In this document: positions 1 through 8,537 of the stretch, piece after piece
How positions within the stretch are numbered: the first letter of the stretch is position 1
How the letters are laid out: every line of letters starts with the position of its first letter
Origin: Polynucleobacter sp. AP-Jannik-300A-C4
Lineage (GTDB): Bacteria; Pseudomonadota; Gammaproteobacteria; Burkholderiales; Burkholderiaceae
Assembly (NCBI RefSeq): GCF_018688335.1
Contig: NZ_CP061316.1
Span: forward strand, 372,001 to 436,000
Direction: 5' to 3'
Length of the DNA: 64,000 nt
The notes under the pieces: model-generated
Told to the model about the DNA's origin: nothing
Database searches by the model: none
The model's input: only the letters and a program-made list of their open reading frames with translations
Program-made: the position numbers and the translations under genes

Positions 1-402
1 TGGCCCTATCGCGAAGGCTTGCGTTTAGATGAGGCAATGAACCCATTGACGCTATTGACATTTGGTTTGTATGGTGAAGTGTTGCCCAAGCAAAATGGCG
101 CTCCGGTTCGCATTGTCGTGCCCTGGAAATATGGCTTTAAGAGCGCTAAGTCGATTGTCAAAATTCGTTTGACTGAAGAGATGCCTAAGACCAGCTGGAG
201 TCAATTTGATGCGCGAGAGTATGGCTTTTATTCCAACGTCAATCCTTTAGTGGATCATCCTCGTTGGAGTCAAGCAACTGAGCGTCGAATTGGCGATTTT
301 AAAGCGGCCTTTGCACCTAAAATGAAAACACAAATGTTTAATGGTTATGGTGATCAAGTTGCCAGCATGTATACCGGCATGGACTTGAAGAAATTCTACT
401 AA
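1..402 (+). CDS. msrP: MsrP, protein-methionine-sulfoxide reductase catalytic subunit (3' part)
   Basis: This is the C-terminal end of the molybdopterin-containing periplasmic reductase that repairs oxidised methionines in envelope proteins. The frame is open from base 1, so the N-terminus with the Tat signal and the cofactor cysteine lies outside the window. The residues [19 protein letters not shown], followed by the [14 protein letters not shown] segment, are characteristic of the YedY/MsrP family. The gene is followed after 23 bases by msrQ, its usual membrane partner. The identification rests on family knowledge plus this pairing and is secure despite the truncation. Confidence 0.93.
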   Translation, partial: WPYREGLRLDEAMNPLTLLTFGLYGEVLPKQNGAPVRIVVPWKYGFKSAKSIVKIRLTEEMPKTSWSQFDAREYGFYSNVNPLVDHPRWSQATERRIGDFKAAFAPKMKTQMFNGYGDQVASMYTGMDLKKFY

Positions 403-425
403 TTGATCTGAGATAGTTGGTGTTC

Positions 426-1013
426 ATGAAGGTATTTGTTTTTCTGTTGGCGCTACTGCCCTTAGGGCGACTTATTTGGCTGGGCTTTAATGATGGCTTG
501 GGTGCTAATCCAGTTGAGTTCATTACCCGCTCGACAGGTACGTGGGCATTAGTCTTCTTGTGTTTAACCTTGGCGATGACGCCATTGCGTTTGCTAACGA
601 ATGCAGCAGCATGGATTCGGTATCGCAGAATGTTGGGCCTATTTAGTTTTTTCTATGGCTGTCTGCATTTTGGGATTTGGCTTTGGTTGGATCAGAACTT
701 TGATTTAGTAGAAATGATCAAGGATGTGGTCAAGCGCCCATTTATCACCATGGGCTTCATTAGCTTTGTTCTATTAATTCCGCTAGCTCTGACATCTACC
801 CATTGGGCTCAAAGAAAATTAGGCCGTCGGTGGACCCAACTGCATCGACTGATTTATTTGATTGCCTGTACTGTGATCCTTCACTATTGGTGGCATAAAG
901 CAGGTAAGAATGATCTTGATACCGTAACAATTTATGCGATCGTTTTGATATTACTGTTATCTTGTAGGATTCCTTATATTCGCAAGTTCCTAGGCAAGAA
1001 ATTTACCACTTAA
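426..1013 (+). CDS. msrQ: MsrQ, haem-binding membrane subunit of MsrPQ
   Basis: This is the integral membrane cytochrome b-type partner that passes electrons from the quinone pool to MsrP. The protein is about 195 residues with hydrophobic helices throughout and histidines in the expected ferric-reductase-like places (for example in GCLHFGIWLW, QLHRLIYL and ILHYWWH). The ATG at 426 is preferred; in-frame TTG 417 and GTG 420 lie just upstream and would add only three residues. It follows msrP directly and probably shares its transcript. Length and motifs are normal for the YedZ family. Confidence 0.92.
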   Translation: MKVFVFLLALLPLGRLIWLGFNDGLGANPVEFITRSTGTWALVFLCLTLAMTPLRLLTNAAAWIRYRRMLGLFSFFYGCLHFGIWLWLDQNFDLVEMIKDVVKRPFITMGFISFVLLIPLALTSTHWAQRKLGRRWTQLHRLIYLIACTVILHYWWHKAGKNDLDTVTIYAIVLILLLSCRIPYIRKFLGKKFTT

Positions 1014-1026
1014 TATCAAATCTCCC

Positions 1027-1602
1027 ATGACTCTGTTTCTAAATCTTCGCGTTTCAATCGTTTCCATATTGGGCTTTCTGATGATTTGTCTGGGATCTGT
1101 TCAGGCTAATGCTCAGCAAGCTGATCAGACTGTAAAGACCATAGCTACTCTAGATGTGCCTCGTTATCTCGGCACTTGGTACGAGATTGCGAAGTTTCCA
1201 AATTGGTTTCAGAAGAAATGCGTTTCTAATACCAAGGCTGTATATTCCCCCAAACCCGATGGCAATCTTCAGGTACTGAATAGCTGCAAAACTGCAAGCG
1301 GAGAGACTTCAGAAGCGGAGGGTTTAGCTCGCCAAATTGGTGCGAAGGATTCGCCAAAGTTAGAGGTGCGTTTTGCTCCTGAGTGGCTTTCATTTCTACC
1401 TATGGTCTGGGGTGATTACTGGGTGATTGATTTGGATGCTCAATATCAGGTGGCTGCTGTAAGTGATCCGAGAAGAGAATACCTTTGGGTTTTGTCTAGA
1501 ACACCACAGCTCGATCCGAAAGTCTATGCTGATTTATTGCAGCGCTTAAAGCAACAACAATTTGACATTCAAAAGCTCGAGCTCACTTCCCAGAAAAATT
1601 AA
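1027..1602 (+). CDS. Lipocalin family protein (Blc-like)
   Basis: This is a secreted lipocalin of 191 residues. A signal peptide (hydrophobic core around residues 9-25, likely cut after ANA) is followed by the hallmark lipocalin motif YLGTWYEIAKFPNWFQKKC near residue 48. A later segment, DYWVIDLDAQYQVAAVSDPRREYLWVLSR, matches the second structurally conserved lipocalin region. Bacterial Blc proteins are usually lipoproteins that bind lysophospholipids, but I see no clear lipobox, so this copy may be periplasmic. It starts 13 bases after msrQ and could be co-transcribed with it. Confidence 0.88.
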   Translation: MTLFLNLRVSIVSILGFLMICLGSVQANAQQADQTVKTIATLDVPRYLGTWYEIAKFPNWFQKKCVSNTKAVYSPKPDGNLQVLNSCKTASGETSEAEGLARQIGAKDSPKLEVRFAPEWLSFLPMVWGDYWVIDLDAQYQVAAVSDPRREYLWVLSRTPQLDPKVYADLLQRLKQQQFDIQKLELTSQKN

Positions 1603-1603
1603 G

Positions 1604-2542
1604 GTGTCTGAAAAGCGAATTGGCAATTATTTGCTCCCGCCCGGAATTGAAATCTTCGAGCGTGGTTGGTTATCAGCCAATAATATTTTTTTATTTGGTG
1701 AAGATGATGTTTCCTTGGTTGATAGCGGTTACTGCACGCATCAGCAAATGACAGTGGATTTGGTTTCTAATGCACTCAAGCGGCACAACTTAAGTGGCCT
1801 CAATAAATTAGTTAATACACATCTGCACTCAGATCATTGTGGTGGCAATGCGGGACTATTAAAAGAGTTTGATTGCGAGATCTGGATACCAGAAGCTGAG
1901 GTAATCGCTGTGCAAGATTGGGATGAAGATTTACTCAGTTTTGCGCAATTGGGGCAAGATTGCCCGCGCTTTTCTCACTGCGATCAACTCGTAGCTGGCA
2001 AAGAGATTAACTTGGGTCCTTATCGCTGGCAGATTCTTGCGGCTCCTGGTCATGACAATCATTCAATCATGCTCTATCAAGAGCAACATCAAATCTTGAT
2101 CTCTGCCGATGCCCTTTGGGAAGAGGGTTTTGGAGTCATCTTCCCTGAGCTCTGGGGTGAAAGTGGCTTTGAAGGGGTGGCGCAGACATTAGAGCTAATT
2201 GAAGAGCTTCCAGTTGCCTTGGTGATTCCGGGACATGGAAAACCGTTTACTGATGTAAAGAAGTCAATCGCTACCGCAAAATCTCGGCTTGACTATCTTT
2301 CAGGTGATACTGATCGTAATGCTCGTCACGGCGCTAAGGTGCTGCTCAAGTACAAGTTGTTGGAGTGGCGAAGTAAAGAGATGTCAGCAGTCAAGAGCTG
2401 GATTGCAGGTACGCCAGCACTAGAAAGTATTCGTAAGCAAATGAATCTCTGTAGTGGGGATTTTGAAGATTGGTTGATACAGGCTTTAGTAAAATCAAAA
2501 GCTGCAATCATTGAGAAAGACTGCTTAGTTAATCTTGACTGA
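1604..2542 (+). CDS. MBL-fold metallo-hydrolase
   Basis: This is a metallo-beta-lactamase-fold hydrolase of about 313 residues. The zinc-binding motif appears as NTHLHSDHCGGN, followed by the downstream ligands GHDNHS, SADALW and PGHGKP. The substrate cannot be told from sequence; relatives include thioesterases, lactonases and glyoxalase II-like enzymes. The GTG at 1604, immediately after the lipocalin stop, is taken as the start; an in-frame TTG at 1562 would overlap that gene. The C-terminal 80 residues are helical and resemble the substrate-covering helices of this class. Confidence 0.85.
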   Translation: MSEKRIGNYLLPPGIEIFERGWLSANNIFLFGEDDVSLVDSGYCTHQQMTVDLVSNALKRHNLSGLNKLVNTHLHSDHCGGNAGLLKEFDCEIWIPEAEVIAVQDWDEDLLSFAQLGQDCPRFSHCDQLVAGKEINLGPYRWQILAAPGHDNHSIMLYQEQHQILISADALWEEGFGVIFPELWGESGFEGVAQTLELIEELPVALVIPGHGKPFTDVKKSIATAKSRLDYLSGDTDRNARHGAKVLLKYKLLEWRSKEMSAVKSWIAGTPALESIRKQMNLCSGDFEDWLIQALVKSKAAIIEKDCLVNLD

Positions 2543-2564
2543 AGTGCCGCTCAGAAATTAAACC

Positions 2565-3398
2565 TTAGAAATTAAACGATAGCTTTCCGTAAAAAGACCA
2601 GTCGTAAACAGAGTAGCTTTCAACTACTTGTTTGCTGGCTCCCACTGCAAACAAAAAATGTTTATTGAGGCGATGGGTCACCATGGCATCGAGTGGAACA
2701 AACCAGCCACCACCCCCACCCGTATTCCAGACGATCCCGTTTTCATCCCACAGTCGAATTTGAGTATTGGGAAAGACATTAAACCCAAGCGTTGGAAAAA
2801 TATTGAGATTACGGGCTAGGGGCGGCTGATTGGGATTATTGGCCAATGAATTGCCTTTGCTATCAAAGCCATACATATATCGTAGAAGCGGTGAAAAGTC
2901 GGAGAGGCGCGAGCTACTATCTTTGGTAGGCACGTACACCGTGCCGATCTGAGGACCAACTGCCCATTGCCCATTATTACCAAACGGAAAAATTACTCGA
3001 CCTCCCAGTGTGCCTTCCCAATTTTTCAAAATACTAGGGTGATTTCCCCAGACGGTCAGCATCGTATTGCCAGCGATATAGGTGCCAGATGATTGTTCTG
3101 AAAGGGTAGGTCCATAAGTTGAAACGTAGGAGGTATCGAGTCGCATAGTGCCTCGCCAGCGATCAAACTGGAGGGGTTGGTAATAGCGCAACTTCAAGGT
3201 ATCACTTTGAGTTTGCTCTCCAAAGGCGTTGTGGTAGCCCCAAAATTCCAGAACCCGCTGACTTGAGTACTGGTCAGATGCTTTTTCTAGGTTAAGAAAG
3301 CCCCCCGAGAACTTGCTTTCATCAGCCAAAACCCCTCCCATTAATCCCAGCAGAATCAATGAAGTCAGGGTGTGGGTGAAAATCCGCAACAATGCCAT
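2565..3398 (-). CDS. Hypothetical exported protein, probable outer-membrane beta-barrel
   Basis: I do not recognise a named family. The 277-residue product has a signal peptide (about residues 1-25, ending near GVLA/DE). The rest is rich in aromatic and alternating polar residues, with terminal segments such as YDWSFYGKLSFNF ending in phenylalanine, a typical outer-membrane barrel signature. Repeated Gly/Trp-rich turns (GGGGGWFV, TVWGNHPS) fit a small channel or neutral porin-like barrel. It is transcribed alone and opposite to its neighbours, and is divergent from the SDR gene. Function unknown. Confidence 0.7.
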   Translation of the reverse strand: MALLRIFTHTLTSLILLGLMGGVLADESKFSGGFLNLEKASDQYSSQRVLEFWGYHNAFGEQTQSDTLKLRYYQPLQFDRWRGTMRLDTSYVSTYGPTLSEQSSGTYIAGNTMLTVWGNHPSILKNWEGTLGGRVIFPFGNNGQWAVGPQIGTVYVPTKDSSSRLSDFSPLLRYMYGFDSKGNSLANNPNQPPLARNLNIFPTLGFNVFPNTQIRLWDENGIVWNTGGGGGWFVPLDAMVTHRLNKHFLFAVGASKQVVESYSVYDWSFYGKLSFNF

Positions 3399-3450
3399 AT
3401 ACGCAGTAATATAAATGAATCAGTCAATTACAAAAAATAAGTAGGAAATT

Positions 3451-4221
3451 ATGGAACATACCGTTTTGGTAACTGGCGCTACTGCTGGTTTTGGAGAGGC
3501 AACTGCGAGGCGTTTTCTCGCTAATGGTCATAAAGTAATTGCTGCAGGCAGAAGGGCAGAGCGCTTGGAAGCTTTAAAAGCATCCCTTCCTCTAGAGCAG
3601 CAAAAAAAATTACTCACATTGGCTGTGGATGTTTGTGACAGCGAACAGGTTGATGGTCTTGCCGCAACATTGCCGGCAGACTTTGCTGCGGTAACAGTAC
3701 TGGTGAATAACGCTGGATTGGCTTTAGGTTTGGAGCCGGCGCATCAAGCATTTCTCTCAGACTGGGATCGAATGATTGATACCAATATTAAGGGGCTGGT
3801 GCATATGACGCGTGCTTTCTTGCCTGGAATGGTGGAGCGTAAATCTGGCCACATCATCAATTTAGGCTCGGTCGCTGCAAGCTATCCCTACCCGGGCGGC
3901 AATGTATATGGTGGAACTAAAGCATTTGTGCAGCAATTTAGTTTGAACCTGAGGGCAGATTTGCTTGGTACGCCAGTCCGTGTTACCTGTATTGAGCCTG
4001 GCATGAGTTCGGGCACAGAGTTTTCAAATGTGCGCTTTAAGGGCGATGACGATAAAGCGGGTAAGGTCTACAGTGGCGTTAAGGCATTAAGTGCGGATGA
4101 TGTGGCAGAGGCAATTTATTGGTCTGCAAGCTTACCAAGCCATATCAATATTAATTTGGTAGAGATGATGCCAGTACAGCAAGCTTTTAATGCTTTCAGC
4201 GTTCACCGCGGTGAGTTTTAA
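3451..4221 (+). CDS. SDR-family NADP-dependent oxidoreductase (YdfG-like)
   Basis: This is a classical short-chain dehydrogenase/reductase of 256 residues. The cofactor motif TGATAGFGEATARRF is at the N-terminus, NNAG occurs near residue 91, and the catalytic Ser-Tyr-Lys is visible as LGSVAAS followed by YGGTK. The overall sequence resembles YdfG, the 3-hydroxy acid/malonic semialdehyde dehydrogenase, including the conserved tail around INLVEMMPVQQAF. An AGGA ribosome-binding site sits just before the ATG. The real substrate is not determined by the sequence. Confidence 0.88.
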   Translation: MEHTVLVTGATAGFGEATARRFLANGHKVIAAGRRAERLEALKASLPLEQQKKLLTLAVDVCDSEQVDGLAATLPADFAAVTVLVNNAGLALGLEPAHQAFLSDWDRMIDTNIKGLVHMTRAFLPGMVERKSGHIINLGSVAASYPYPGGNVYGGTKAFVQQFSLNLRADLLGTPVRVTCIEPGMSSGTEFSNVRFKGDDDKAGKVYSGVKALSADDVAEAIYWSASLPSHININLVEMMPVQQAFNAFSVHRGEF

Positions 4222-4227
4222 AGCAAT

Positions 4228-4767
4228 CTAGACTGTAGGTTTCCATTTGTAAAACTTGGGATAAACGCGCATTACTACTGGTCCGTCAAAGTCCCAAGAT
4301 TTACAAGTTCCCAAATATAGCGGTGGCTTGTTGTCATCCGGATCAAAGAGGGCTCCAGGAATTGATTGAAAGGCAGCGGTAGCGATATTGCTGAGAAGCT
4401 CTCGTAGGTGTGTACAGCCCTTAATTCCTCCAAGATGTTCATTAATAGTTTTGCGCCAACCTTTACCAAGGCGCGCGCCAATCAGCGCATCCATTGGAGG
4501 GATTGCCTGAGGACATTCTGGATGCGGATGGCTGTCCATGGACACCTCAATTGCTAGTATTACCAATTCCGTATTCACGGTAATACGAACCCACATGTCA
4601 TGAAATGCCTGACCTGGCTCCCAGGTTTTCCCGCCGGTAGTGAAGGGGTGAAATTTAAAGTCTCGTAGATGGGCCTCTATGTCCCATAAGCCATCCTCTC
4701 GGGCATAGCCTTGGAAAGTAATTTCACGGGTATGGAGTGGATTTCTGCTTGCTGGAGTTGATAGCAT
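4228..4767 (-). CDS. DUF2889 domain protein
   Basis: This is a small cytoplasmic protein of about 179 residues that matches the DUF2889 pattern: an early YxREDGLWDIEAHLRDFK segment, a middle MWVRITVNTELVI strand, and a helical GWRKTINEHLGGIKGCTHLRELL region. The family is common in beta- and gammaproteobacteria and has no established function. The ATG at 4767 is chosen because the 20 residues before it (from 4827) look unlike the family and are weakly coded. It converges with the SDR gene with only six bases between them. Confidence 0.78.
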   Translation of the reverse strand: MLSTPASRNPLHTREITFQGYAREDGLWDIEAHLRDFKFHPFTTGGKTWEPGQAFHDMWVRITVNTELVILAIEVSMDSHPHPECPQAIPPMDALIGARLGKGWRKTINEHLGGIKGCTHLRELLSNIATAAFQSIPGALFDPDDNKPPLYLGTCKSWDFDGPVVMRVYPKFYKWKPTV

Positions 4768-4868
4768 GGCGACAATAAGTAAGAGGCTAAGAGATGGTAT
4801 GCATCCATCATAATGGCTACATATCATGGTCGCAGAGTCAGCCTACTTTGTAGTATTCTCGGCATGAC

Positions 4869-5603
4869 ATGGCAAAACCAATTTCTCTCGAAAAAATATT
4901 ATTTAGCCAAGGATTTGGCACTAGGCGCTATTGCAGCGATTTAGTCTATGCCGAGCTAGTGAAAGTTAATGGTGTATTGGCGGAAGATCCAGAGGAGCGC
5001 ATTGCGACTGAGGGTTTGATGCTGAACGTGGAAGGCAAAGATTGGGAGTTTCATGAAAAAGCCTATATCGCTTTTAATAAGCCCCCAAACTATGAGTGCT
5101 CTCATAAAACTACGCATCACCCCAGCGTCTACAGTTTGTTACCAAAGCCATTTGTAGAGCGAGGATTACAGTGTGTCGGCCGCTTAGACTTTGATACTAC
5201 TGGCCTTATTTTGATTTCGGATGACGGCCAGTTTATTCATAAGATGACTACGCCAAAGAAAAATATTGGTAAGGTCTATGAGATTACTACCCCTGAGCCT
5301 ATTACTCAAAAACAGATGGATCACTTATTAAGTGGCGTTGTGCTGGATGATGACCCAAAACCCTGTTTTGCGACGGCTTGCAAACAGCTAAGTGAAAATG
5401 TTTTAGCTATGACTATAGTTGAGGGCCGCTACCATCAAGTCAAAAGAATGATGGCTGCTGTAGGTAATCATGTTGCTAAGCTGCATCGTACTGAAATCGG
5501 GCAATACCGTATGCCTGCCGATTTGAAGGAAGGTGAGTGGCGTTGGCTTTATCCAGAAGATTTACAGATGCTATCTAAGAGTGTGGATGCTCCCATTGTC
5601 TAA
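4869..5603 (+). CDS. rsuA: rRNA pseudouridine synthase, RsuA/RluE type
   Basis: This enzyme isomerises a specific rRNA uridine to pseudouridine. An S4-like RNA-binding region at residues 5-50 (LEKILFSQGFGTRRYCSDLV) precedes the catalytic domain, which has the family motif GRLDFDTTGLIL containing the catalytic aspartate. The closing EGRYHQVKRMMAAVGNHVAKLHR motif is also typical. The length of 244 residues fits RsuA (16S U516) better than RluB/RluF, but the target base cannot be proven here. The 3' end overlaps the following pterin dehydratase gene by 17 bases. Confidence 0.88.
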   Translation: MAKPISLEKILFSQGFGTRRYCSDLVYAELVKVNGVLAEDPEERIATEGLMLNVEGKDWEFHEKAYIAFNKPPNYECSHKTTHHPSVYSLLPKPFVERGLQCVGRLDFDTTGLILISDDGQFIHKMTTPKKNIGKVYEITTPEPITQKQMDHLLSGVVLDDDPKPCFATACKQLSENVLAMTIVEGRYHQVKRMMAAVGNHVAKLHRTEIGQYRMPADLKEGEWRWLYPEDLQMLSKSVDAPIV

Positions 5604-5898
5604 ACCTAAACTCCTAGCAAATGATTTTGACTTTGCAAAAGTTGTGCCCGATTGGCAGCTTAATTTAGCTACTCAAGAGCTAGAGCGAGTATTTGTATTT
5701 CGGGATTTCAAGGCGGCATTTGAGTTTATGACTCTAAGTGCTAATAAGGCGGAGGAGTTAGATCATCATCCAGATTGGTCTAACTCTTGGAACCGAGTAT
5801 CAGTGCGCTTAAGCACCCATTCGATGAAAGCTTTGACTGAACTCGATATCGCCATGGCAAGTGCCATGGATCGATATGCTTTGCAAGTTCAGGCTTAG
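5587..5898 (+). CDS. phhB: 4a-hydroxytetrahydrobiopterin dehydratase (pterin-4a-carbinolamine dehydratase)
   Basis: This small enzyme of about 103 residues recycles the pterin cofactor. The conserved AELDHHPDW-like signature is present as AEELDHHPDWSNSWNRV, containing the paired catalytic histidines, followed by the helical TALDxxxA-type tail (LTELDIAMASAMDRYA). The ATG at 5587 gives a protein of family length and overlaps the end of rsuA, suggesting translational coupling. An upstream GTG-type in-frame start at 5533 would add 18 unrelated residues and is less likely. Confidence 0.87.
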   Translation: MLPLSKPKLLANDFDFAKVVPDWQLNLATQELERVFVFRDFKAAFEFMTLSANKAEELDHHPDWSNSWNRVSVRLSTHSMKALTELDIAMASAMDRYALQVQA

Positions 5899-5904
5899 TT
5901 CCTC

Positions 5905-6123
5905 TTACTGAACTTCTTCATCCTCTTCATCTTCCGAAGTAATACTCATGAGGATGGTTGCCAATAGACCATAAACAACCTCAGTGGCAATCATGCCATC
6001 TTCATCGAGCTCATCAATCAGGTCGTTTAGACAATCTTCTGTGGGCTCATTTAAGAGTGTCATGGCGCATTCGCACCCATAGTCAAAATCTTCGTCGTTT
6101 TGGGTTTGAGTGTCGTTCGTCAT
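5905..6123 (-). CDS. Hypothetical acidic protein, 72 aa
   Basis: This small strongly acidic protein has runs of Asp/Glu at both ends (QNDEDFDYG and SEDEEDEEVQ) and a short hydrophobic helix in the middle (VVYGLLATILMSI). An AAAGGA ribosome-binding site six bases before the ATG supports it as a real gene. It contains two close cysteines (CEC) but no motif I recognise. It is the last gene of a minus-strand run that begins with the GNAT gene at 7266. Function unknown. Confidence 0.6.
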   Translation of the reverse strand: MTNDTQTQNDEDFDYGCECAMTLLNEPTEDCLNDLIDELDEDGMIATEVVYGLLATILMSITSEDEEDEEVQ

Positions 6124-6181
6124 AAGAATCCTTTAAGTGATGCTGCAGAATAGCAAATAAAGTCTCGCTAGCCCAGCGCTA

Positions 6182-6724
6182 TTATTTCAATAGGGCAAGA
6201 GCTTCTTTGAAGGCTGGATTTTGAGCACTCTTTAGCCACTCAAATCCCAGCATCTCTCCAGTAATCAGTCTGGCTCCAGCAGCACTCAGTCGATCAAGAG
6301 CGATTTGTTTATCGAGTGCTCGGCGTGAGCCAACCCCATCCACCACTATGGATACGTCATAACCCTCATCGATTAATTTCAGTGCGGTTTGCATTAAGCA
6401 CACATGGGCCTCGCATCCCATCAGAATGCATTGCTGGCGATTGGTGGGAATGGCTGCTGCGAGGCCATCTGCGCAGGCATTGAAATGCTCTTTGCTGATT
6501 GTTTGGCTACAAAAAGACTTAATGGATTCAATATTGCTTCCAAGGCTCTTTGGGCTTTGCTCTGTGCCAATGATTGGAATCCCGAGAAGTTGAGCAATCT
6601 TGGCAATCCGGATGCATTGATTTAATACCGACTCACCTTGATTAATTGCGGGCATGAGACGACCCTGTAAATCAATCAGGATGAGGATGGATGACTCTGA
6701 ATGAATTTGATTGGAGGTTCTCAT
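6182..6724 (-). CDS. Isochorismatase-family cysteine hydrolase
   Basis: This is an isochorismatase/nicotinamidase-fold hydrolase of about 180 residues. The catalytic aspartate is in LILIDLQGRLMPAI, the lysine region near KEHFNAC, and the nucleophile cysteine in ILMGCEAHVCLMQTAL with the cis-peptide-type GCEAHVC motif. It resembles YcaC-like hydrolases of unknown substrate. The ATG at 6724 is preferred over a GTG at 6739 that overlaps the end of the upstream GNAT gene. Both genes probably share one transcript. Confidence 0.85.
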   Translation of the reverse strand: MRTSNQIHSESSILILIDLQGRLMPAINQGESVLNQCIRIAKIAQLLGIPIIGTEQSPKSLGSNIESIKSFCSQTISKEHFNACADGLAAAIPTNRQQCILMGCEAHVCLMQTALKLIDEGYDVSIVVDGVGSRRALDKQIALDRLSAAGARLITGEMLGFEWLKSAQNPAFKEALALLK

Positions 6725-6735
6725 GATTATTGGGC

Positions 6736-7266
6736 TCACAGTAGAAGGCTGACAGTTTTAAAGTCGGGATCATCATCAAGCTTAGTAACTTCAAAACCTA
6801 ACTCAGAAACCAGGTGCAACATTTTTAAGTTCTTACTCAAGACATATCCAAGCATTTCTTGTAATTGATTTTCTTTTGCATATGCGATTAGGTCAAGCAT
6901 CAAATGCGTACCAATTCCATGTGCCGCATAGTGATCACTTACGCTCAGAGAGAACTCGCAAACATTGTTATTGGGTGGAGTCACATAACGTGAAATGCCA
7001 ATAATTTCTTCATCACCTTGTTTATTTCGAATGACTGCGACTAGAGCCATTTCTTTTGCGTAGTCCAGTCGCAAAATGTCATCCAGAAAGGCATCTGGAA
7101 GCTTAGAGATTGCGTGGGCAAATCTTAAGTAACGACTCTCTGGTGAGAGATGGTTGAATAGCTCAATGATTCGGTCCCGGTCATCTGAATGGATGGGGCG
7201 AATCAGGTAGTGTTCACCGCTGTCAAGCGTATAAGTCTTGTTGGGGAATGAGATTGCTGTCTTCAT
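6736..7266 (-). CDS. GNAT-family N-acetyltransferase
   Basis: This is a single-domain GCN5-related acyltransferase of 176 residues. The N-terminal part reads YLIRPIHSDDRDRIIELFNHLSPESRYLRF, a pattern shared with the GNAT domains of Pat/AcsA-type protein acetyltransferases. The acetyl-CoA-binding motif appears as SDHYAAHGIGTHLMLDLIAYAKE, close to the Q/RxxGxG/A signature. The substrate is unknown. It is the first gene of the minus-strand run and lies next to an isochorismatase-like gene. Confidence 0.86.
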   Translation of the reverse strand: MKTAISFPNKTYTLDSGEHYLIRPIHSDDRDRIIELFNHLSPESRYLRFAHAISKLPDAFLDDILRLDYAKEMALVAVIRNKQGDEEIIGISRYVTPPNNNVCEFSLSVSDHYAAHGIGTHLMLDLIAYAKENQLQEMLGYVLSKNLKMLHLVSELGFEVTKLDDDPDFKTVSLLL

Positions 7267-7377
7267 AAGCTGGAGGTAGTCGAGACTTGATTCTTCAGGA
7301 TACCTTTTTATGCAAGAAACTACAGTCTTTTAGCTCTAAAATAGAATCTCACACCTATCCCATATGGCAATTCCCTC

Positions 7378-8151
7378 ATGATTTCTTTGGCTCAGGCCTT
7401 TAATGACCACTCTGTAGCCTTTTTTGTATTTGCTGCTATCAGTGTCATCATTGTGGGCATCTCTAAAAGCGGCTTTGGTGCGGGCTTGGGAGTGTTGTCA
7501 TTGCCGCTAATGGCGAGTCAGTCCAGTATCCATGAAGCCTTGGCAATCTTATTGCCTCTGTTAATTGCGATTGATTTGGTGGGCTTGAGGAGATTTTTGA
7601 AAAATGCCGATTGGCGAATCTTAAAGTTAGTTCTTCTACCTGCTGCATTTGGCATGCTGTTGGGCTATCTCTTTTTCTCTGTCATTACCCCCAAAATTCT
7701 CTCGCTCTCGATTGGTATCTTTACCTTGCTATTTTTAATTCAGAGCTTAGTGATGTCACGTTTAAAATTGCAAGAAGCTAAACCATTCCCATGGCTTGGA
7801 AGATTAATGGGGGGAGTTTCCGGATTCACTTCATTTATTGCCCACATCGGTGGCCCTCCCATCACAATCTATATGCTGAGAGAGAAAGTCGCACCTATGG
7901 TGTACACCTCAACCCTGGGTATTTTTTTCACGGTGATTAATTTTGGTAAGTTACTACCGTATGCTCATCTCGATTTACTCAATTTCAATCAATTAGCTAC
8001 TTCAATCCTACTCTTGCCTTTAGTGCCAGTAGGTGTCTATTTAGGATTTTATTTAGCCGAAAAGATTTCAGCTAAGTGGTACTACATCGTCGTCCAATTT
8101 TTTCTATTGGTGGCAAGTATTAAATTAATCGCAGATGGCTTACTCGCCTAA
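7378..8151 (+). CDS. TSUP (TauE/SafE) family permease
   Basis: This is an integral membrane protein of 257 residues with about eight hydrophobic segments. It shows the two related TSUP halves: an early GISKSGFGAGLGVLSLPLM motif and a later GRLMGGVSGFTSFIAHIGGPPITIYML motif, both typical of the TauE/SafE family. Members export sulfite, sulfoacetate or other small anions. No operon partner points to a substrate; a small exported protein gene follows after 19 bases. Confidence 0.88.
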   Translation: MISLAQAFNDHSVAFFVFAAISVIIVGISKSGFGAGLGVLSLPLMASQSSIHEALAILLPLLIAIDLVGLRRFLKNADWRILKLVLLPAAFGMLLGYLFFSVITPKILSLSIGIFTLLFLIQSLVMSRLKLQEAKPFPWLGRLMGGVSGFTSFIAHIGGPPITIYMLREKVAPMVYTSTLGIFFTVINFGKLLPYAHLDLLNFNQLATSILLLPLVPVGVYLGFYLAEKISAKWYYIVVQFFLLVASIKLIADGLLA

Positions 8152-8170
8152 GTCAAAACAAGAAAGGTTT

Positions 8171-8488
8171 ATGAATAACTTTATACAAGTAAAAGCGATT
8201 CTGCCGATTAGAATTGCCTTCATTTTTGCTATCCCAATCACTTCAATCGCACAAACTTTTTCACCTTATAGTCCTGCGCAAATACAAGAGTTTAATAATC
8301 AAGCCATAGCACCGATGGAGACTCCTGCTGGCCCAGTGTATCTGGAGAGGCCGCCGGTCAATCAGAAGCCGAGTGTGCCATTTGATTCTCGCTATATTAA
8401 AAATCCAGATGGCGAAGAGCAGGCAGAAGCACAGGGGGCCGAGTCAGCCGCTCCGTTTGAGCCAATCCCCGCTACCTTTACCTTCTAG
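8171..8488 (+). CDS. Hypothetical exported proline-rich protein
   Basis: This is a small protein of about 105 residues with an N-terminal signal peptide (hydrophobic IRIAFIFAIPITSIAQ, likely cut after SIA). The short mature part is rich in proline, glutamate and alanine (PAGPVYLERPPVNQKPSVP) and is probably unstructured. The ATG at 8171 follows a good AGAAAGG ribosome-binding site; the longer frame from 8135 would overlap the permease gene. I do not recognise a family. It may be a periplasmic partner of a neighbour, but nothing shows this. Confidence 0.6.
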   Translation: MNNFIQVKAILPIRIAFIFAIPITSIAQTFSPYSPAQIQEFNNQAIAPMETPAGPVYLERPPVNQKPSVPFDSRYIKNPDGEEQAEAQGAESAAPFEPIPATFTF

Positions 8489-8537
8489 TCAATCCTAGCT
8501 GTTAAGATTGCTTCAATATTTTAGAAAAGAGTTCTTT

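Noticed and set aside
2553..2578. Direct repeat AGAAATTAAAC, two copies
   Set aside because: It is an 11-base AT-rich repeat between convergent genes, likely chance.
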